The notes below the pieces were generated by a model, which ran no database searches, was not told the origin of the DNA, and worked only from the letters and a program-made list of their open reading frames with translations. The translations under genes were made by a program, and so were the position numbers. A stretch of DNA of 64,000 nucleotides from Streptomyces sp. NBC_00525 (GTDB lineage Bacteria > Actinomycetota > Actinomycetes > Streptomycetales > Streptomycetaceae), in contig NZ_CP107834.1 of the NCBI RefSeq assembly GCF_036346595.1, positions 1 through 64,000 of the forward strand, in the 5' to 3' direction. Each line of letters starts with the position of its first letter. The first letter of the stretch is position 1. Positions 26,020-35,742 of the stretch are shown here, one piece after another.

Positions 26020-27627
26020 ATGGAGGAAGGTCTCGACGCTCACGCGCCGGATCCTGAGCCGGACGAACGTCAGCTGCTCTACCGTCACGTCACGGCCGAG
26101 CACTCGACCGAGTACCTGGCCATCATGCGGCTGTTCACCGAGACACTGCTGGCCGACCTGTCCGCCGAGGACGTCAGAACCCGGCTGGCCGAACGCGGTA
26201 TCCGCCTGTCCCTGGAACAAGCGGAGGACCGCTGCATCAAGCTGGTCGGCTGGAAGAACCTGATGCCGTCCATGCGTGACCCCCGCGTGCCCACCGTGGC
26301 GGCGTTCCAGCACGCCAGACGGCGGTTCCAGACCACCAGGCTGGGCAGCGCGGTCCAGCGCCAGATCGACGAAATCCTGCAGACGAGCGACGGCGCGCGG
26401 GAGGTCGCCCGCGAACTGCTGGGCAGCATGGTGACGCTGCTGGACCGCATCCTCCGCCAGGCGCGCACGCCGCACACCGCTGATGCCGAGGCCCTGGCCG
26501 CTGACGTCACCACTCTCTTCAACAACCAGAAAATCTTCGTCGAGAGCGTTCGCGACTTCTACACCTACCTGTCGTCCGTCCTCTCCCGCTACGACCTCGT
26601 CGACGACGAGTACGCGTCGTTCAAGGGACTCCTTCTGGAGTACGTCGATCTGATCGACACAGACGTCAGCCGGCACGCTCCCGCCGTCCTGGACCGGCTC
26701 GAGCAGCTCGAACCGATCGTCGGCAGCATCCTTGCCGTCCTGGACAACCTGCCCGGCCTCACCTCCGCAGACCCTGCCCAGGTTCAGCGCCTGCCAGGCC
26801 GCCAGCGCACGGACTGGACCGAACTGCTCGCCTGGTACAGCGGGTCGGAGGGCCCCTCCGGACCCTCGCATCTGCGCTCTGCCGCAGAAGCGGCTCTCAA
26901 CCAGCTGATCACCAACGCCCGGCGCCTGCTGGCGTCGGCCGGAACCACCGGCACGCGCCGGGCGGATCTTCTGCACCTGGCCGCTCTGTTCACCCAGGCA
27001 AGCGCTGAGGAAGCACACCGGGGATTCGCGGCCGCCTACGGCACCTACCCGGCACGGCATATGGGGCTGGGCCCGGACGAGGCGGACCCTCGGGCAACAC
27101 CGGCCCACTCCTGGTGGGACACCGATCCTGTCGATGTCCCCGTCTCTCTCAGAGAACGGGGCGACCGTGCGGCCCGGGGACGCACGGCACGCATCCCTGA
27201 TCCAGGACTGGACCGCGAACGCCTGACCGCCCAGTTCGAGGCCGAGCAGGCCGAGCGGCAGGCTGCGGCGGCCGAGCTGGCCGCCGCGGGGCAACTGAAC
27301 GGCAGGACTCTGACGCCCGCAGCCCGCGACCTCCTGCTCGACCTCGTCTCCCAGGCGCTGGTCCAGCATCCCTCTCTGTCAGAACCCGTCAGCATCACCG
27401 GGGCAGACCTCGACGTCACCGTGCACGCCGCTCCCTCGGCCGCCGAGGCAACCCGCGTCCTGGCCCACGACGGCGACACCACCTTCACCGGGCTCGTCCT
27501 GCATGCTTCGGCAGCCAAGCCCGCCGGCCCGCCTCTTCCCGCCGAGAAACCGGCCGCCGACGGCACGCTGTCCGGCGTGCCCCGGCGCCATGACGCCGCT
27601 GCCTCCCCGGACGGGAGCAGCCAGTGA
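26020..27627 (+). CDS. jetA: Wadjet type III JetA (TIGR02677/DUF2397 family)
   Basis: This is an intact 535-residue protein with GGGGAG before ATG 26020. The N-terminus (YLAIMRLFTETLLADLSAED, then LVGWKNLMPSMRDPRVPTVA) matches the TIGR02677 pattern of a winged-helix kleisin-like subunit, followed by helical repeats. In Wadjet, JetA is the kleisin (MukF/MksF-like) that joins the SMC heads and JetB. Its stop overlaps the next start (GTGA at 27624-27627). The family call also rests on the fixed order of the four genes. The C-terminal end (after about 430) is Ala/Pro-rich and may be variable. Confidence 0.85.
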   Translation: MEEGLDAHAPDPEPDERQLLYRHVTAEHSTEYLAIMRLFTETLLADLSAEDVRTRLAERGIRLSLEQAEDRCIKLVGWKNLMPSMRDPRVPTVAAFQHARRRFQTTRLGSAVQRQIDEILQTSDGAREVARELLGSMVTLLDRILRQARTPHTADAEALAADVTTLFNNQKIFVESVRDFYTYLSSVLSRYDLVDDEYASFKGLLLEYVDLIDTDVSRHAPAVLDRLEQLEPIVGSILAVLDNLPGLTSADPAQVQRLPGRQRTDWTELLAWYSGSEGPSGPSHLRSAAEAALNQLITNARRLLASAGTTGTRRADLLHLAALFTQASAEEAHRGFAAAYGTYPARHMGLGPDEADPRATPAHSWWDTDPVDVPVSLRERGDRAARGRTARIPDPGLDRERLTAQFEAEQAERQAAAAELAAAGQLNGRTLTPAARDLLLDLVSQALVQHPSLSEPVSITGADLDVTVHAAPSAAEATRVLAHDGDTTFTGLVLHASAAKPAGPPLPAEKPAADGTLSGVPRRHDAAASPDGSSQ

Positions 27628-28913
27628 GCGCTCCCTTGGCATCCCGAGGTACCACCGCACAGCATGAGGCCGCAGAACGACAACTCGCAGCCCGGACCCT
27701 GCTCGCGCAGCCAATCCTGACAGCGCACCGGCAGCCCGCCGAGCTGGCACTCGTACGGCGTCACTCCACCGCTCTGCGGTCCATGTTCGCGCAGATCCTG
27801 GGCTACCCCCTCATCGTCGAGCATTCCTTCGCCCGGCTCGTCAAAGCACCGCCGAGCAGTGACAGTCCGCAGCGCCACGTCCGGCGGGGCGACAGCCCGG
27901 TCTTCACGCCACAGACGTACGCCCTGTTCACCCTCGCCTGCGCCGCTCTGCTTGCGCCTGGTACGGAAGAGCAGCTCTTGATCTCCTCGCTGATCGAGCA
28001 GATCCGCGCCGATGCGGCCACCGCCCGTGTCGACCTGCAGGACACACCTGCTGAGAACCGGCGCCTGGTACAGGCCATCGGCCTCCTCATCGACTGGGGC
28101 GTGCTGACCGAGACAGACGGCTCGCTCGTGGCCTGGAGCGAAAGGAAGGAGGAAGCTCTGCTGACCATTCACCGCCCTCTGCTCGCTCACGTCCTCCCCC
28201 GTCCCCTGCGCGGCGTGAACTCTCTGCGGGATGTGATCGCCCAGGCACCCAGCGAGCTCGCCGAGCCGCGCCGCAGCCTGCGCCGCAAGCTGGTGGAGAA
28301 CCCGCTGGTCCGACGTGAGGACCTGCCCGCCGACGAGCGGGATGTCCTGTCGCGTGAGCGCTCAGAACTGACACGCCTGCTCGAAGAGCATTTCGGCCTG
28401 ACACTCGAGGTCCGGGCTGAGGGCGCTGTGGCCTACGACGTCGAGGGAACCCTGAGCGACGTGGAGTTTCCCGGCACGGGAACGGTGCGTCAGGCAGCCC
28501 TGCTCCTCGCCGATGCTCTGACCGACCTGGGACGCCCCGCCTCCGGCAACAAGGCGACCGGCAACACCCCTGCCGTCCATGGCCTGCTCACGCCATGGCA
28601 TGTGGTGGACGAAGAGCTCGCCCACCTTGTCAGCAGGTACGCCAAGGCATGGTCGGCCGCCTACGTCGCTGACCCGGCACGGCTCAGAGGTGACGTCGTC
28701 GCTCTCCTGGAGTCGGTCTCCTTGGGCCAGGCGCGGCCCGACGGGCTGGTGCTTCACCCGGCCGTGGCGCGTTACCGGCCTGAACCCCGTATGTCCCTGC
28801 GCAGCAAGTCGGCTGTCCGCCCTCCGTCTCCGCAGCAGACCTCTGCGTTCGCTGATACCGCACTGCACACAGACATCCTGTTCGACGCGGCTACTTCCGG
28901 GGAGAGTCCATGA
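27624..28913 (+). CDS. jetB: Wadjet type III JetB (TIGR02678/DUF2398 family)
   Basis: This is an intact 429-residue protein from GTG 27624. Its start region, LLAQPILTAHRQPAELALVR then RRHSTALRSMFAQILGYPL, is characteristic of TIGR02678 proteins, which have tandem winged-helix-like domains and correspond to the MukE/MksE (KITE) subunit. It would bind JetA and DNA, helping the JetC motor to load. It is coupled to jetA and jetC by four-base overlaps at both ends. No lesion is seen. Confidence 0.85.
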   Translation: MSAPLASRGTTAQHEAAERQLAARTLLAQPILTAHRQPAELALVRRHSTALRSMFAQILGYPLIVEHSFARLVKAPPSSDSPQRHVRRGDSPVFTPQTYALFTLACAALLAPGTEEQLLISSLIEQIRADAATARVDLQDTPAENRRLVQAIGLLIDWGVLTETDGSLVAWSERKEEALLTIHRPLLAHVLPRPLRGVNSLRDVIAQAPSELAEPRRSLRRKLVENPLVRREDLPADERDVLSRERSELTRLLEEHFGLTLEVRAEGAVAYDVEGTLSDVEFPGTGTVRQAALLLADALTDLGRPASGNKATGNTPAVHGLLTPWHVVDEELAHLVSRYAKAWSAAYVADPARLRGDVVALLESVSLGQARPDGLVLHPAVARYRPEPRMSLRSKSAVRPPSPQQTSAFADTALHTDILFDAATSGESP

Positions 28914-31900
28914 CCACCGTTCCACTCCCCCGGCAGCGTACGCCCGAACCGGAGCACGACCGCTGGCGGATGAACCGCGCCGGGATCGTCAACGTCTGGT
29001 TCTACTACGACCAGCGTTTCGACCTCTCAGGGGGCCGGCTCGTCCTGCGCGGCTCGAACGGGTCGGGCAAGTCCAGGGCACTTGAGATGCTGCTGCCCTT
29101 CGTGCTGGACGCCGACAGACGGCGCATGGACGCCACCGGCTCAGGAAAAGTCCGCCTGGAAGACCTCATGCGCGCAGGCGGTGAGGGACAGCCCAACCGC
29201 CTGGGATACGTATGGCTGGAGCTCACCAGGACCACCGCGGCAGAGATCGCCGTCGAGTACCTCACCGTGGGTGCGCTGGTGCGCTACTCCCACAGCACAA
29301 AGGAGGCCAAAGCGTGGTACTTCCTCACGCCGTTGCGAGTCGACGACGACCTCACCCTGATGGACCCTGGCCGCATTCCGCTTTCCCGGGAAGGCCTTAT
29401 CGAGGCTATCGGGGCCGACCGCCTCACCGCCTCACCCGAAACCCATCGCGACCGCGTCCGAGCCGCTGTGTTCGGCCTGCACGGCGACCAAGGCCGGGAA
29501 CGATTCGACGGGCTTTTGCAGCTTCTGCACACACTGCGCTCTCCCGACGTAGGCAACCGCATCGACGAAGGGCGCCTGCCTCAGATCCTCTCCGACGCGC
29601 TTCCGCCCCTGTCCGAGTCCGCCATCGCACGCGCGGGTGAGGAACTCGACGGCTTGGAGGAGATGCGCGCCGCACTCGGCCGGCTCGAGACTTCCTACAA
29701 CCATGTCGCCGACTTCCTGAAGGTCTACGCCCGTTACACGACCGGCGTGTTGTGCGAGGCAGCCGACGACGCCCTCACAGCTGCGTCGACCTCGCAACAG
29801 GCGGACCACACGGCCGCAGAGCGCGCAGCAGAGCACGAACGGCTGACCGGCGAGCACGCGGCGAAGCAGGCGCAGGAAGAGGAGCTCCAGGGCCTGTGTG
29901 AGGAGCTGCGAGCCACCACCACCGGGATCCGTGAATCCACGCAGTACAAGGCAGCACGCGAGCTCGGCGAGCGCGACAAGACCGTCCAGGCCCTCGCCTC
30001 AGCCGCCAACAGCGCCCTTGAAGCCGCCGCATTCGTGCGCCGTGAAGAAGACCGAGCCGCACGCACAAGCAATCAGGTGGCCGGGGACCTGCAGAGCCAC
30101 GCCCAGGAAACCCAAGAACTCGCGCATCGTGCCACCGCCCTGCTCAAACAAGCCGGCCTGGACACGCCGGTCCCCTCGCGGCTTGCCGTCCGGCTCGGCA
30201 AGCCGCCGGCAGTGACCGAGCCGGTGCGCACCGCGCCGGAGTCCGACCCCGAGCCGCACACCCGTCCCATGGTGCTGTGCGTCGAACCCCCCGCTGTCGA
30301 GGCGCAGGCCGCTCTGGAAGAGACGGGCCGGGCCGCGGGTGCTGCCAGGGCGGCTGCCTCGACGCGCGCCCAACAGGCTGAGGTCCGCGGCCGTGACGCC
30401 CGCCGCCTGCGCTCTGAGCACGAGCAGGTCATGCGTCAGCGCGACCGGGCGGAGGACTGCGCCGCATCCGCTGCCCAGTCAGAGGAACGGGCGCTGACAG
30501 CTGCAGGCGAACGGGATGACGAAGCGGTTGCTCTGGCTCTCGCCTGGCGTGAATGGGCCGGCGCCCCTGAAACGGCGCACCTGCTGGGCGACGTCGGCTG
30601 GGCCGCAACACCGGTCGGCGAAGCACTGAAGACACTCGAGGCATGGGCGGGCGGGCCCGACGACGGCCGAGGGGCCGAGGAGCAGCTGGCCCGTCTCGAC
30701 GCCACTGCTTCGCAGGCCGCCTTCCCCGCTCGTACACGGCACGCCCGGCAGTTGTCGGCCCTGCAGACCGAGGCAGAGGCAGACGCGGACCTGCGTAGGG
30801 GCCTGCTCGGGGAAGCAAAGGCACTTCAGCAGGAACACGACCCCGCTCCCCCGGGGCCGCCCTGGCTGAACCAGGTCGTGGACGGTGCCGTGCCGCTGTG
30901 GCGTGTCCTGGAGTTCGTGCCCGGAACCGATGCGCAGACCCAGGCCGGTGTGGAAGCTGCCTTGCTGGCGTCGGGCCTGCTGCACGCGTCGTTCACTGCG
31001 GATGGCGACGTGGTGGCCCTGGACGGTCAGCTGCTCATCAGGGCCCAAGGGCCCACGGTCTTGGAGTCTTTGCGGCGTGTGGTGACGGTGGCAGATGACT
31101 GCGGAGTACCGCGTCAGCAGATCGAGGCTGTCCTGCATCGGATCGCCCTATCTCCGGGGCACTCGACCTGGGTGTCGCCCGACGGATCGTGGGGAAACGG
31201 GCCTCTGACGGGTCGCCATCAGCTTCCCTGTGCCCGTTTCATCGGAGCTGCGGCGCGGGCTGCCGCGAGGGCGGCACGCCTGGCTGAAATCGGGCAACAC
31301 CTTGCCCAGCTCGAGCAAGCAGCTCAGCTGCGTAGCGAGAAACGGGAACGGCTGGACTCTTCTCTGAGGCGCCTGGAGGAGTATCTTCTGCTCGCGCCGC
31401 AATCCGCCCGGCTGGCGACGCTGCGGCTGCGAGCCTCGTCCGCCAGGCAGGATGCATCCGCCCTGCTGCGCGAGGCGGAGCAGATGCGGGTCAAGGCCGA
31501 GGAGGCTGAGCGGGAATGGTCGGCCCGTCAGCACAGCCATCGCGAGGTCTGTGCTGCGCTGGGACTGCCGGATGCCCCGGTGGGGCTGGAGGCCGTGCAG
31601 TCCGCTGCGGGCTTTGCCGAGCACGCCTGCACGGAGCTGGAGCGCTCGAGTGAAGCACTGGGCCGGCTCTTCGAGCGCCACCGCCATCTGGTGGGCGAGG
31701 GGGCCGAGATGGCTGCGAGCCGCAAGGAAGCAGAGGAGCGGGCCGAGTCAGCCTGTCGGGCCTGGTCCAGGGAGGCGGCAGCGGTGGCGGCGCTACGAGA
31801 CTCGCTGGGAGCTGACCCTCAAGAGATCCATGACCGTCTCTCGGAAGCTGAGCGAGCTCTTGTGAAGGCGGAGCAGGACCTGCGCCGGATTCAGCAGGCC

Positions 31901-33103
31901 GTCCATGGGCTCAACGGCAGCAAGGCTGCCGCTGAAGCCCGCACCCGGCAAGCCGACGAGGACTCCCTCCGGGCTCGGCAAGAGCTCCTCCGGTGCACAC
32001 AGATCCTGCATGGGCGTGTGTCACAGCCGGCCACGGCCGTCGCTCTCACATCCGATCCAAAGGCGCACGGCGCATTGCTGTCGGTCACGGCATCGCCCGG
32101 CGACATTTCCTCCGCCGTACAGGCGGTGAAGGCTTGCTTGCGTGCCCCCCAGAGCACCGCAGACGCCACTGCCCTGATCAGGGCCCAGTCCGTGCTGGAA
32201 CGCAACACCGCCGGCGCCTTCGACGTCATCGTCACGGTCGACGAGGGGTTTCATGTCGTAGAGGTGGCCGACGCCACGGGCCGCCAACACGTCGCCCAGG
32301 CAGCCGTCTCGCTCAAAGAGCGCCGTGACCGAGGCCGCAATGCACTCACGCAGCGGGAGCGCACCGCCTTCCACAACTTCGTTCTCGGCGGCATGGCCCA
32401 GGAGCTGAGAAGTCGCATCGGGGAGGCCCGCAAGCTGGTTTCAGGCATGGACACTTCCTTGGGCACCATCTCCACCAGCCATGGCATCGGGGTGAACATC
32501 CGCTGGCGTCTGGCCGACGGCGCGAATGAGAGAGTCCAGCGTGTACTCGATCTCCTCAAGCGCGACGTCGTCATGCTCAAAGACCGAGAGTCCGAGGAAC
32601 TCATCGACCTGCTCAAGAACCTGGTGGACGACGCAAATGCCGCGTCGCCCGAAGCCGGGTACGCCGCCCATCTGCGCACGGCCTTGGACTATCGCGTCTG
32701 GCACGCCATGGACATCATCATCACCGGCCCCAATCCAGGCCAGGAGCGTAAGATCAGCCGCCGCGCCAAGCTCTCCCAGGGCGAGACCCGGTTCGTGTCT
32801 TATGTGACCCTGTTCGCTGCCGCTGATGCCTTCCTGAGCAGTCTGCCCGATGCTGGGCGGGCTCTTCGGCTCATTCTCCTCGACGACGCCTTCGCGAAAG
32901 TCGACCACGCCACCGTCGGCGAGTTGATGGCCCTCCTGGTCCGCCTGGACCTGGACTTCGTCATGACCGGCCACGCGCTGTGGGGGTTCTACCCTGAAGT
33001 ACCGGCAATCGACGCCTACGAGGTACGACGTGCAGAAGGCACGGCTGCGATCACTACGCACGTGCACTGGGACGGCCGCACCCGGCACTTGCGGGCTGCG
33101 TGA
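28910..33103 (+). CDS. jetC: Wadjet type III JetC, SMC-like ATPase (TIGR02680 family)
   Basis: This is an intact 1397-residue protein. The start RWRMNRAGIVNVWFYYDQRF then LRGSNGSGKS (Walker A, 48-55) is typical of TIGR02680. Long coiled coils flank a central hinge-like domain (about 640-720, PPWLNQVVDGAVPLWRVLEF). The C-terminal head has LSQGETRFVSY (about 1287) and RLILLDDAFAKVDHAT (Walker B, about 1322). In Wadjet, JetC extrudes DNA loops using ATP and hands small circular DNA to JetD for cutting. Overlaps link it to jetB and jetD. Every key motif is intact. Confidence 0.93.
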   Translation: MTTVPLPRQRTPEPEHDRWRMNRAGIVNVWFYYDQRFDLSGGRLVLRGSNGSGKSRALEMLLPFVLDADRRRMDATGSGKVRLEDLMRAGGEGQPNRLGYVWLELTRTTAAEIAVEYLTVGALVRYSHSTKEAKAWYFLTPLRVDDDLTLMDPGRIPLSREGLIEAIGADRLTASPETHRDRVRAAVFGLHGDQGRERFDGLLQLLHTLRSPDVGNRIDEGRLPQILSDALPPLSESAIARAGEELDGLEEMRAALGRLETSYNHVADFLKVYARYTTGVLCEAADDALTAASTSQQADHTAAERAAEHERLTGEHAAKQAQEEELQGLCEELRATTTGIRESTQYKAARELGERDKTVQALASAANSALEAAAFVRREEDRAARTSNQVAGDLQSHAQETQELAHRATALLKQAGLDTPVPSRLAVRLGKPPAVTEPVRTAPESDPEPHTRPMVLCVEPPAVEAQAALEETGRAAGAARAAASTRAQQAEVRGRDARRLRSEHEQVMRQRDRAEDCAASAAQSEERALTAAGERDDEAVALALAWREWAGAPETAHLLGDVGWAATPVGEALKTLEAWAGGPDDGRGAEEQLARLDATASQAAFPARTRHARQLSALQTEAEADADLRRGLLGEAKALQQEHDPAPPGPPWLNQVVDGAVPLWRVLEFVPGTDAQTQAGVEAALLASGLLHASFTADGDVVALDGQLLIRAQGPTVLESLRRVVTVADDCGVPRQQIEAVLHRIALSPGHSTWVSPDGSWGNGPLTGRHQLPCARFIGAAARAAARAARLAEIGQHLAQLEQAAQLRSEKRERLDSSLRRLEEYLLLAPQSARLATLRLRASSARQDASALLREAEQMRVKAEEAEREWSARQHSHREVCAALGLPDAPVGLEAVQSAAGFAEHACTELERSSEALGRLFERHRHLVGEGAEMAASRKEAEERAESACRAWSREAAAVAALRDSLGADPQEIHDRLSEAERALVKAEQDLRRIQQAVHGLNGSKAAAEARTRQADEDSLRARQELLRCTQILHGRVSQPATAVALTSDPKAHGALLSVTASPGDISSAVQAVKACLRAPQSTADATALIRAQSVLERNTAGAFDVIVTVDEGFHVVEVADATGRQHVAQAAVSLKERRDRGRNALTQRERTAFHNFVLGGMAQELRSRIGEARKLVSGMDTSLGTISTSHGIGVNIRWRLADGANERVQRVLDLLKRDVVMLKDRESEELIDLLKNLVDDANAASPEAGYAAHLRTALDYRVWHAMDIIITGPNPGQERKISRRAKLSQGETRFVSYVTLFAAADAFLSSLPDAGRALRLILLDDAFAKVDHATVGELMALLVRLDLDFVMTGHALWGFYPEVPAIDAYEVRRAEGTAAITTHVHWDGRTRHLRAA

Positions 33104-34404
33104 TGCCCTCTCCGCAGTTCCTGCTGCCGGATGCCACCCGCGCCTATCTGAGTCATCCGAGCCTGGAGATGCTGTGGGCAGCCGCACGGAAGCGGCTCGA
33201 AGGCAACCGGCTCTCTCCCACAGGTACCGTCCAGGTGTTACTCGACTCGGAAGGCGCAGAGAGGCTGCAAGGCATCCTGGGGCGACCTGTGGAACCGGGG
33301 ATGCGCCGGGTGAGCCTGGCGGCCCTTGAGACCGCCTTGCGGTCGTCATCGGCCGCATGCGGACTTGTCAGCGCTGTTGCTGACCTCACTGGTCATCCAC
33401 TTCGCGACCGTGCGGCGGCCAGTGCGGCGCACAGCGCGCAGTGGACCGCGATGTGGCAGAAGGCCGATGAGCAGCTCAGCAAGGAGGGGCTGGCGGACGA
33501 GCCGTGGATTGCTCTTTGGCTGCAGGGCATTCGCAACGCGGGAGTTCTGACGCGGGTCGGCGCTGAGGCCGCTGCACGCGCCATGGCGGGTTGCGTCAGG
33601 GCATTGTCTGTCTTACGGCCGAACCTCGATCCGGCCTCGGGAGACTTCTTCAGTGGAAGATCCTGGGAGCTGGCTGAACTCGCCGCACTCGCCACCGGTG
33701 ACGCCCACGGTCTCGATGAGGGCCGGCTCACCGGTGCGCTGGTCCTGCGCGCGGTCGCGTCGGCGATTTCCGAGCCGCACGCCCGGTCAAGCGCGAGCCG
33801 ACGGTTGTTGTGGGAACGGGCGGGCGTCAGCGTCGACAGTGTCTCCGGCACGGTCCTGGTCTGGAAGCTGGAGCCGCCAGGCACCCATCCGTGGTCTGTG
33901 ATGATGCGGTCCCGCAGTGCGCTGTCCTTGGTCACGCATCTCGCCTTGCAGGAGTTGCGGTCCGTGCCCGATCTGCCGCTGACGGCCGCCGGGGCGAGGG
34001 TCTACGCGTGCGAGAACCCGCAGGTTCTTCAGGCCGCGGCGCGCTACAACGTGCCGTACCCGCTGGTGTGTGTCAGCGGGAATCCCTCGGTTGCCGGAAT
34101 CGCCCTTCTTCAGCGGCTTAGCGCTGGCGGAGCCGACATCGCCTATCACGGCGACTTCGACTGGGCAGGCGTGTCCATCACGAACCGGTTGATCGAGGCT
34201 GGTGCGCGCCCATGGCGGATGAGCAGCGACGACTACCTGCAAGCCTGCGGCGCGTTGTCGCCGGAGAACGTGACAGCCCTGACGGGGGCCCCCACCAGGG
34301 CCGTTTGGGATGCCGACCTCCAGCAAGTCATGCAGAGGCAAGGCATCGCGATCCACGAAGAATCCCAACTCCCGCTGCTGCTGGCCGATCTCCGGCGGGA
34401 GTAG
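33103..34404 (+). CDS. jetD: Wadjet type III JetD, toprim-like nuclease (TIGR02679/DUF2399)
   Basis: This is an intact 433-residue protein from ATG 33103, which overlaps the jetC stop (TGATG); GTG 33100 is an alternative start. The C-terminal half has the DUF2399 signature: ARVYACENPQVLQAAARYNV, LVCVSGNPSVAGIALLQRL, and YHGDFDWAGVSIT. The Glu in CENP and the Asp pair in HGDFDWAG are the toprim metal ligands, as in topoisomerase VI. JetD is the nuclease that cuts plasmid DNA caught by JetABC. An IS element has inserted 21 bases after its stop, without harming it. Confidence 0.9.
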   Translation: MPSPQFLLPDATRAYLSHPSLEMLWAAARKRLEGNRLSPTGTVQVLLDSEGAERLQGILGRPVEPGMRRVSLAALETALRSSSAACGLVSAVADLTGHPLRDRAAASAAHSAQWTAMWQKADEQLSKEGLADEPWIALWLQGIRNAGVLTRVGAEAAARAMAGCVRALSVLRPNLDPASGDFFSGRSWELAELAALATGDAHGLDEGRLTGALVLRAVASAISEPHARSSASRRLLWERAGVSVDSVSGTVLVWKLEPPGTHPWSVMMRSRSALSLVTHLALQELRSVPDLPLTAAGARVYACENPQVLQAAARYNVPYPLVCVSGNPSVAGIALLQRLSAGGADIAYHGDFDWAGVSITNRLIEAGARPWRMSSDDYLQACGALSPENVTALTGAPTRAVWDADLQQVMQRQGIAIHEESQLPLLLADLRRE

Positions 34405-34417
34405 GCGTGCGCCACAT

Positions 34418-34442
34418 CCACATAGGACCGTGTCCTATGTGG
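34418..34442. repeat. Perfect palindrome at the left end of the IS
   Basis: CCACATAGGAC (34418-34428) pairs with GTCCTATGTGG (34432-34442) around CGT. The right arm is the IS inverted-repeat end itself; the left arm lies mostly outside the element. It begins 13 bases after the jetD stop and could also end jetD transcription. Confidence 0.7.
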
Positions 34443-35290
34443 TGAGGCGGAGGAGTCGTTTGTAGCAGCAGATGGCGGTGGCGAGGCCGAGGAAGGCCAG
34501 GTAGTTGCGGGGGTGGCGTTCGTATCGGTGGTTGAGTCGGTGGTAGCCGGTCAGCCAGGACATGGTCCGTTCGATGACCCAACGGCGTCGCCCGAGCCGC
34601 TCGGATGATTCGATTCCCTTGCGGGCGATGCGGACGCCGATGCGTTTGCCGCGGAGCCATTTCCGCAGTTCAGGTATGTCGTATGCCTTGTCGGCGTGGA
34701 GGCGCTGGTTTGAAGTACCGGCCGCGGTGGGGGTCGTGTTTCGTTTGGAGACCCGCGACCATGGACCTGATGCCTTGGCTGTCGTGGGTATTGGCGGCTG
34801 AGACGCCGACGATGAGGGGCAGGCCGTTCGCGTCCGACAGGACGTGCATCTTGGAACCCGTCTTGCCCCGGTCCACGGGACTCGGCCCTGTGAGTTCGCC
34901 CCTTTTTTTCGCCCTCACGTGGGCGGAGTCGAGGACCGCGCGGGAGAGATCGAGCAGGCCGGAGTCGTCGAGGCGGTGCAGGATCTCCTCGTGCAGCCGA
35001 CCCCAGACTCCGGCCCGGGACCAGATCAGGAACCTGCGGTGAGCCGTCGACTTCGATATGCCGAAGCATGGCGGCAGAGCACGCCCGGCACAACCACTGA
35101 CCAGCACGTAAATGATCGCGGCGAACAGCGTCTCATCAGGCGCGTCCTGCGTTCCCCCGCCCTGCGGACGCGTCCTCGATGGTGGGACCAACGGCTCGGC
35201 GATCTCCCACAGCCCGTCCGGAACAATCCAACTCCACGTACCCCGCCCCATGACCTGCCCAACGACCACCTCACCACATAGGACACGGTC
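34426..35290 (-). mobile_element. IS5-like insertion sequence with perfect terminal repeats
   Basis: The element is 865 bp. Its ends are perfect 22-bp inverted repeats, 34426-34447 (GACCGTGTCCTATGTGGT...) and the complement at 35269-35290. One transposase gene fills it on the minus strand. Flanking bases are ...CATAG and TAAAA..., so no clear target duplication beyond a possible TA. The family (IS5, DDE type) comes from the transposase. It sits between Wadjet and a decayed regulator locus. Confidence 0.88.
34435..35251 (-). pseudogene. IS5-family DDE transposase, frameshifted
   Basis: The gene starts at ATG 35251 (MGRGTWSWIVPDGLWEIAEP). It contains the DDE catalytic region, with AVLDSAHVRAKKRGE (first Asp) and GKTGSKMHVLSDANGLPL (second). 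After RGRYFKPAP the frame shifts near 34705 into LHADKAYDIPELRKWLRGKR and ends with the E motif region RRRWVIERTMSWLTGYHR. The shift is far from the usual programmed slippage position and has no A-run, so I take it as a mutation. The stop TAG 34435-34437 lies within the terminal repeat. The copy is probably not autonomous. Confidence 0.85.
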
Positions 35291-35742
35291 TAAAAGGCCA
35301 CCACGACCCCCTCGTACGCGGGCCAGCCGTTGTGAAGGACCGTGCCGGCCGTCCTTCACGCGCAGTGTCGCAGGGGGCGCGCCGAGGATTCTCATCGCCG
35401 GCGGCCAGCCGGACATCTACTCGCGACGGCCGCGGTGCCGGCGACCGCCGCCCAGGAGAGCGCCACGGTCTCCTGCGAGCGTGATGCTCCAGTCCTGTTC
35501 AGTTTCATCGGCATCACCGTCATCATTCTTGTCGGGCAGCCCGGTGAGCTGTCCCGACGGTGCCGAGATGCTCCGCGAGGCGGACGGCGGGTGGGCCGCT
35601 CATCGCGAGAACGACCGCTGAAGGCACGTGATCAGCCCCCTCCTGGAGTGCCAGGGGTGCGCCAGGGTTCACCATCGAAGACGATCCGGTCAAGCTCACT
35701 CGCGCGGCCGGGTTCCTGGTCCTGCCCGGGCCCGCCCCTGCG
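35291..35742. other. Stretch without a supported gene
   Basis: Several short open frames exist but none shows a domain or good start. At 35291-35420 on the minus strand codon use is weakly coding-like, perhaps the edge of a gene cut by the IS. No repeat or hairpin stood out. Confidence 0.35.

Noticed and set aside
25996..27369. 457-residue minus-strand frame over jetA
   Set aside because: It has no motif or ribosome-binding site and lies opposite a clear Wadjet gene; high-GC antisense frames are often open.
26020..34404. Type I Wadjet or MksBEF condensin
   Set aside because: The JetC start (RWRMNRAGIVNVWFYYD), JetB start and the DUF2399-like JetD fit the TIGR02677-02680 set of type III better than DUF3375/DUF4194/DUF3322.
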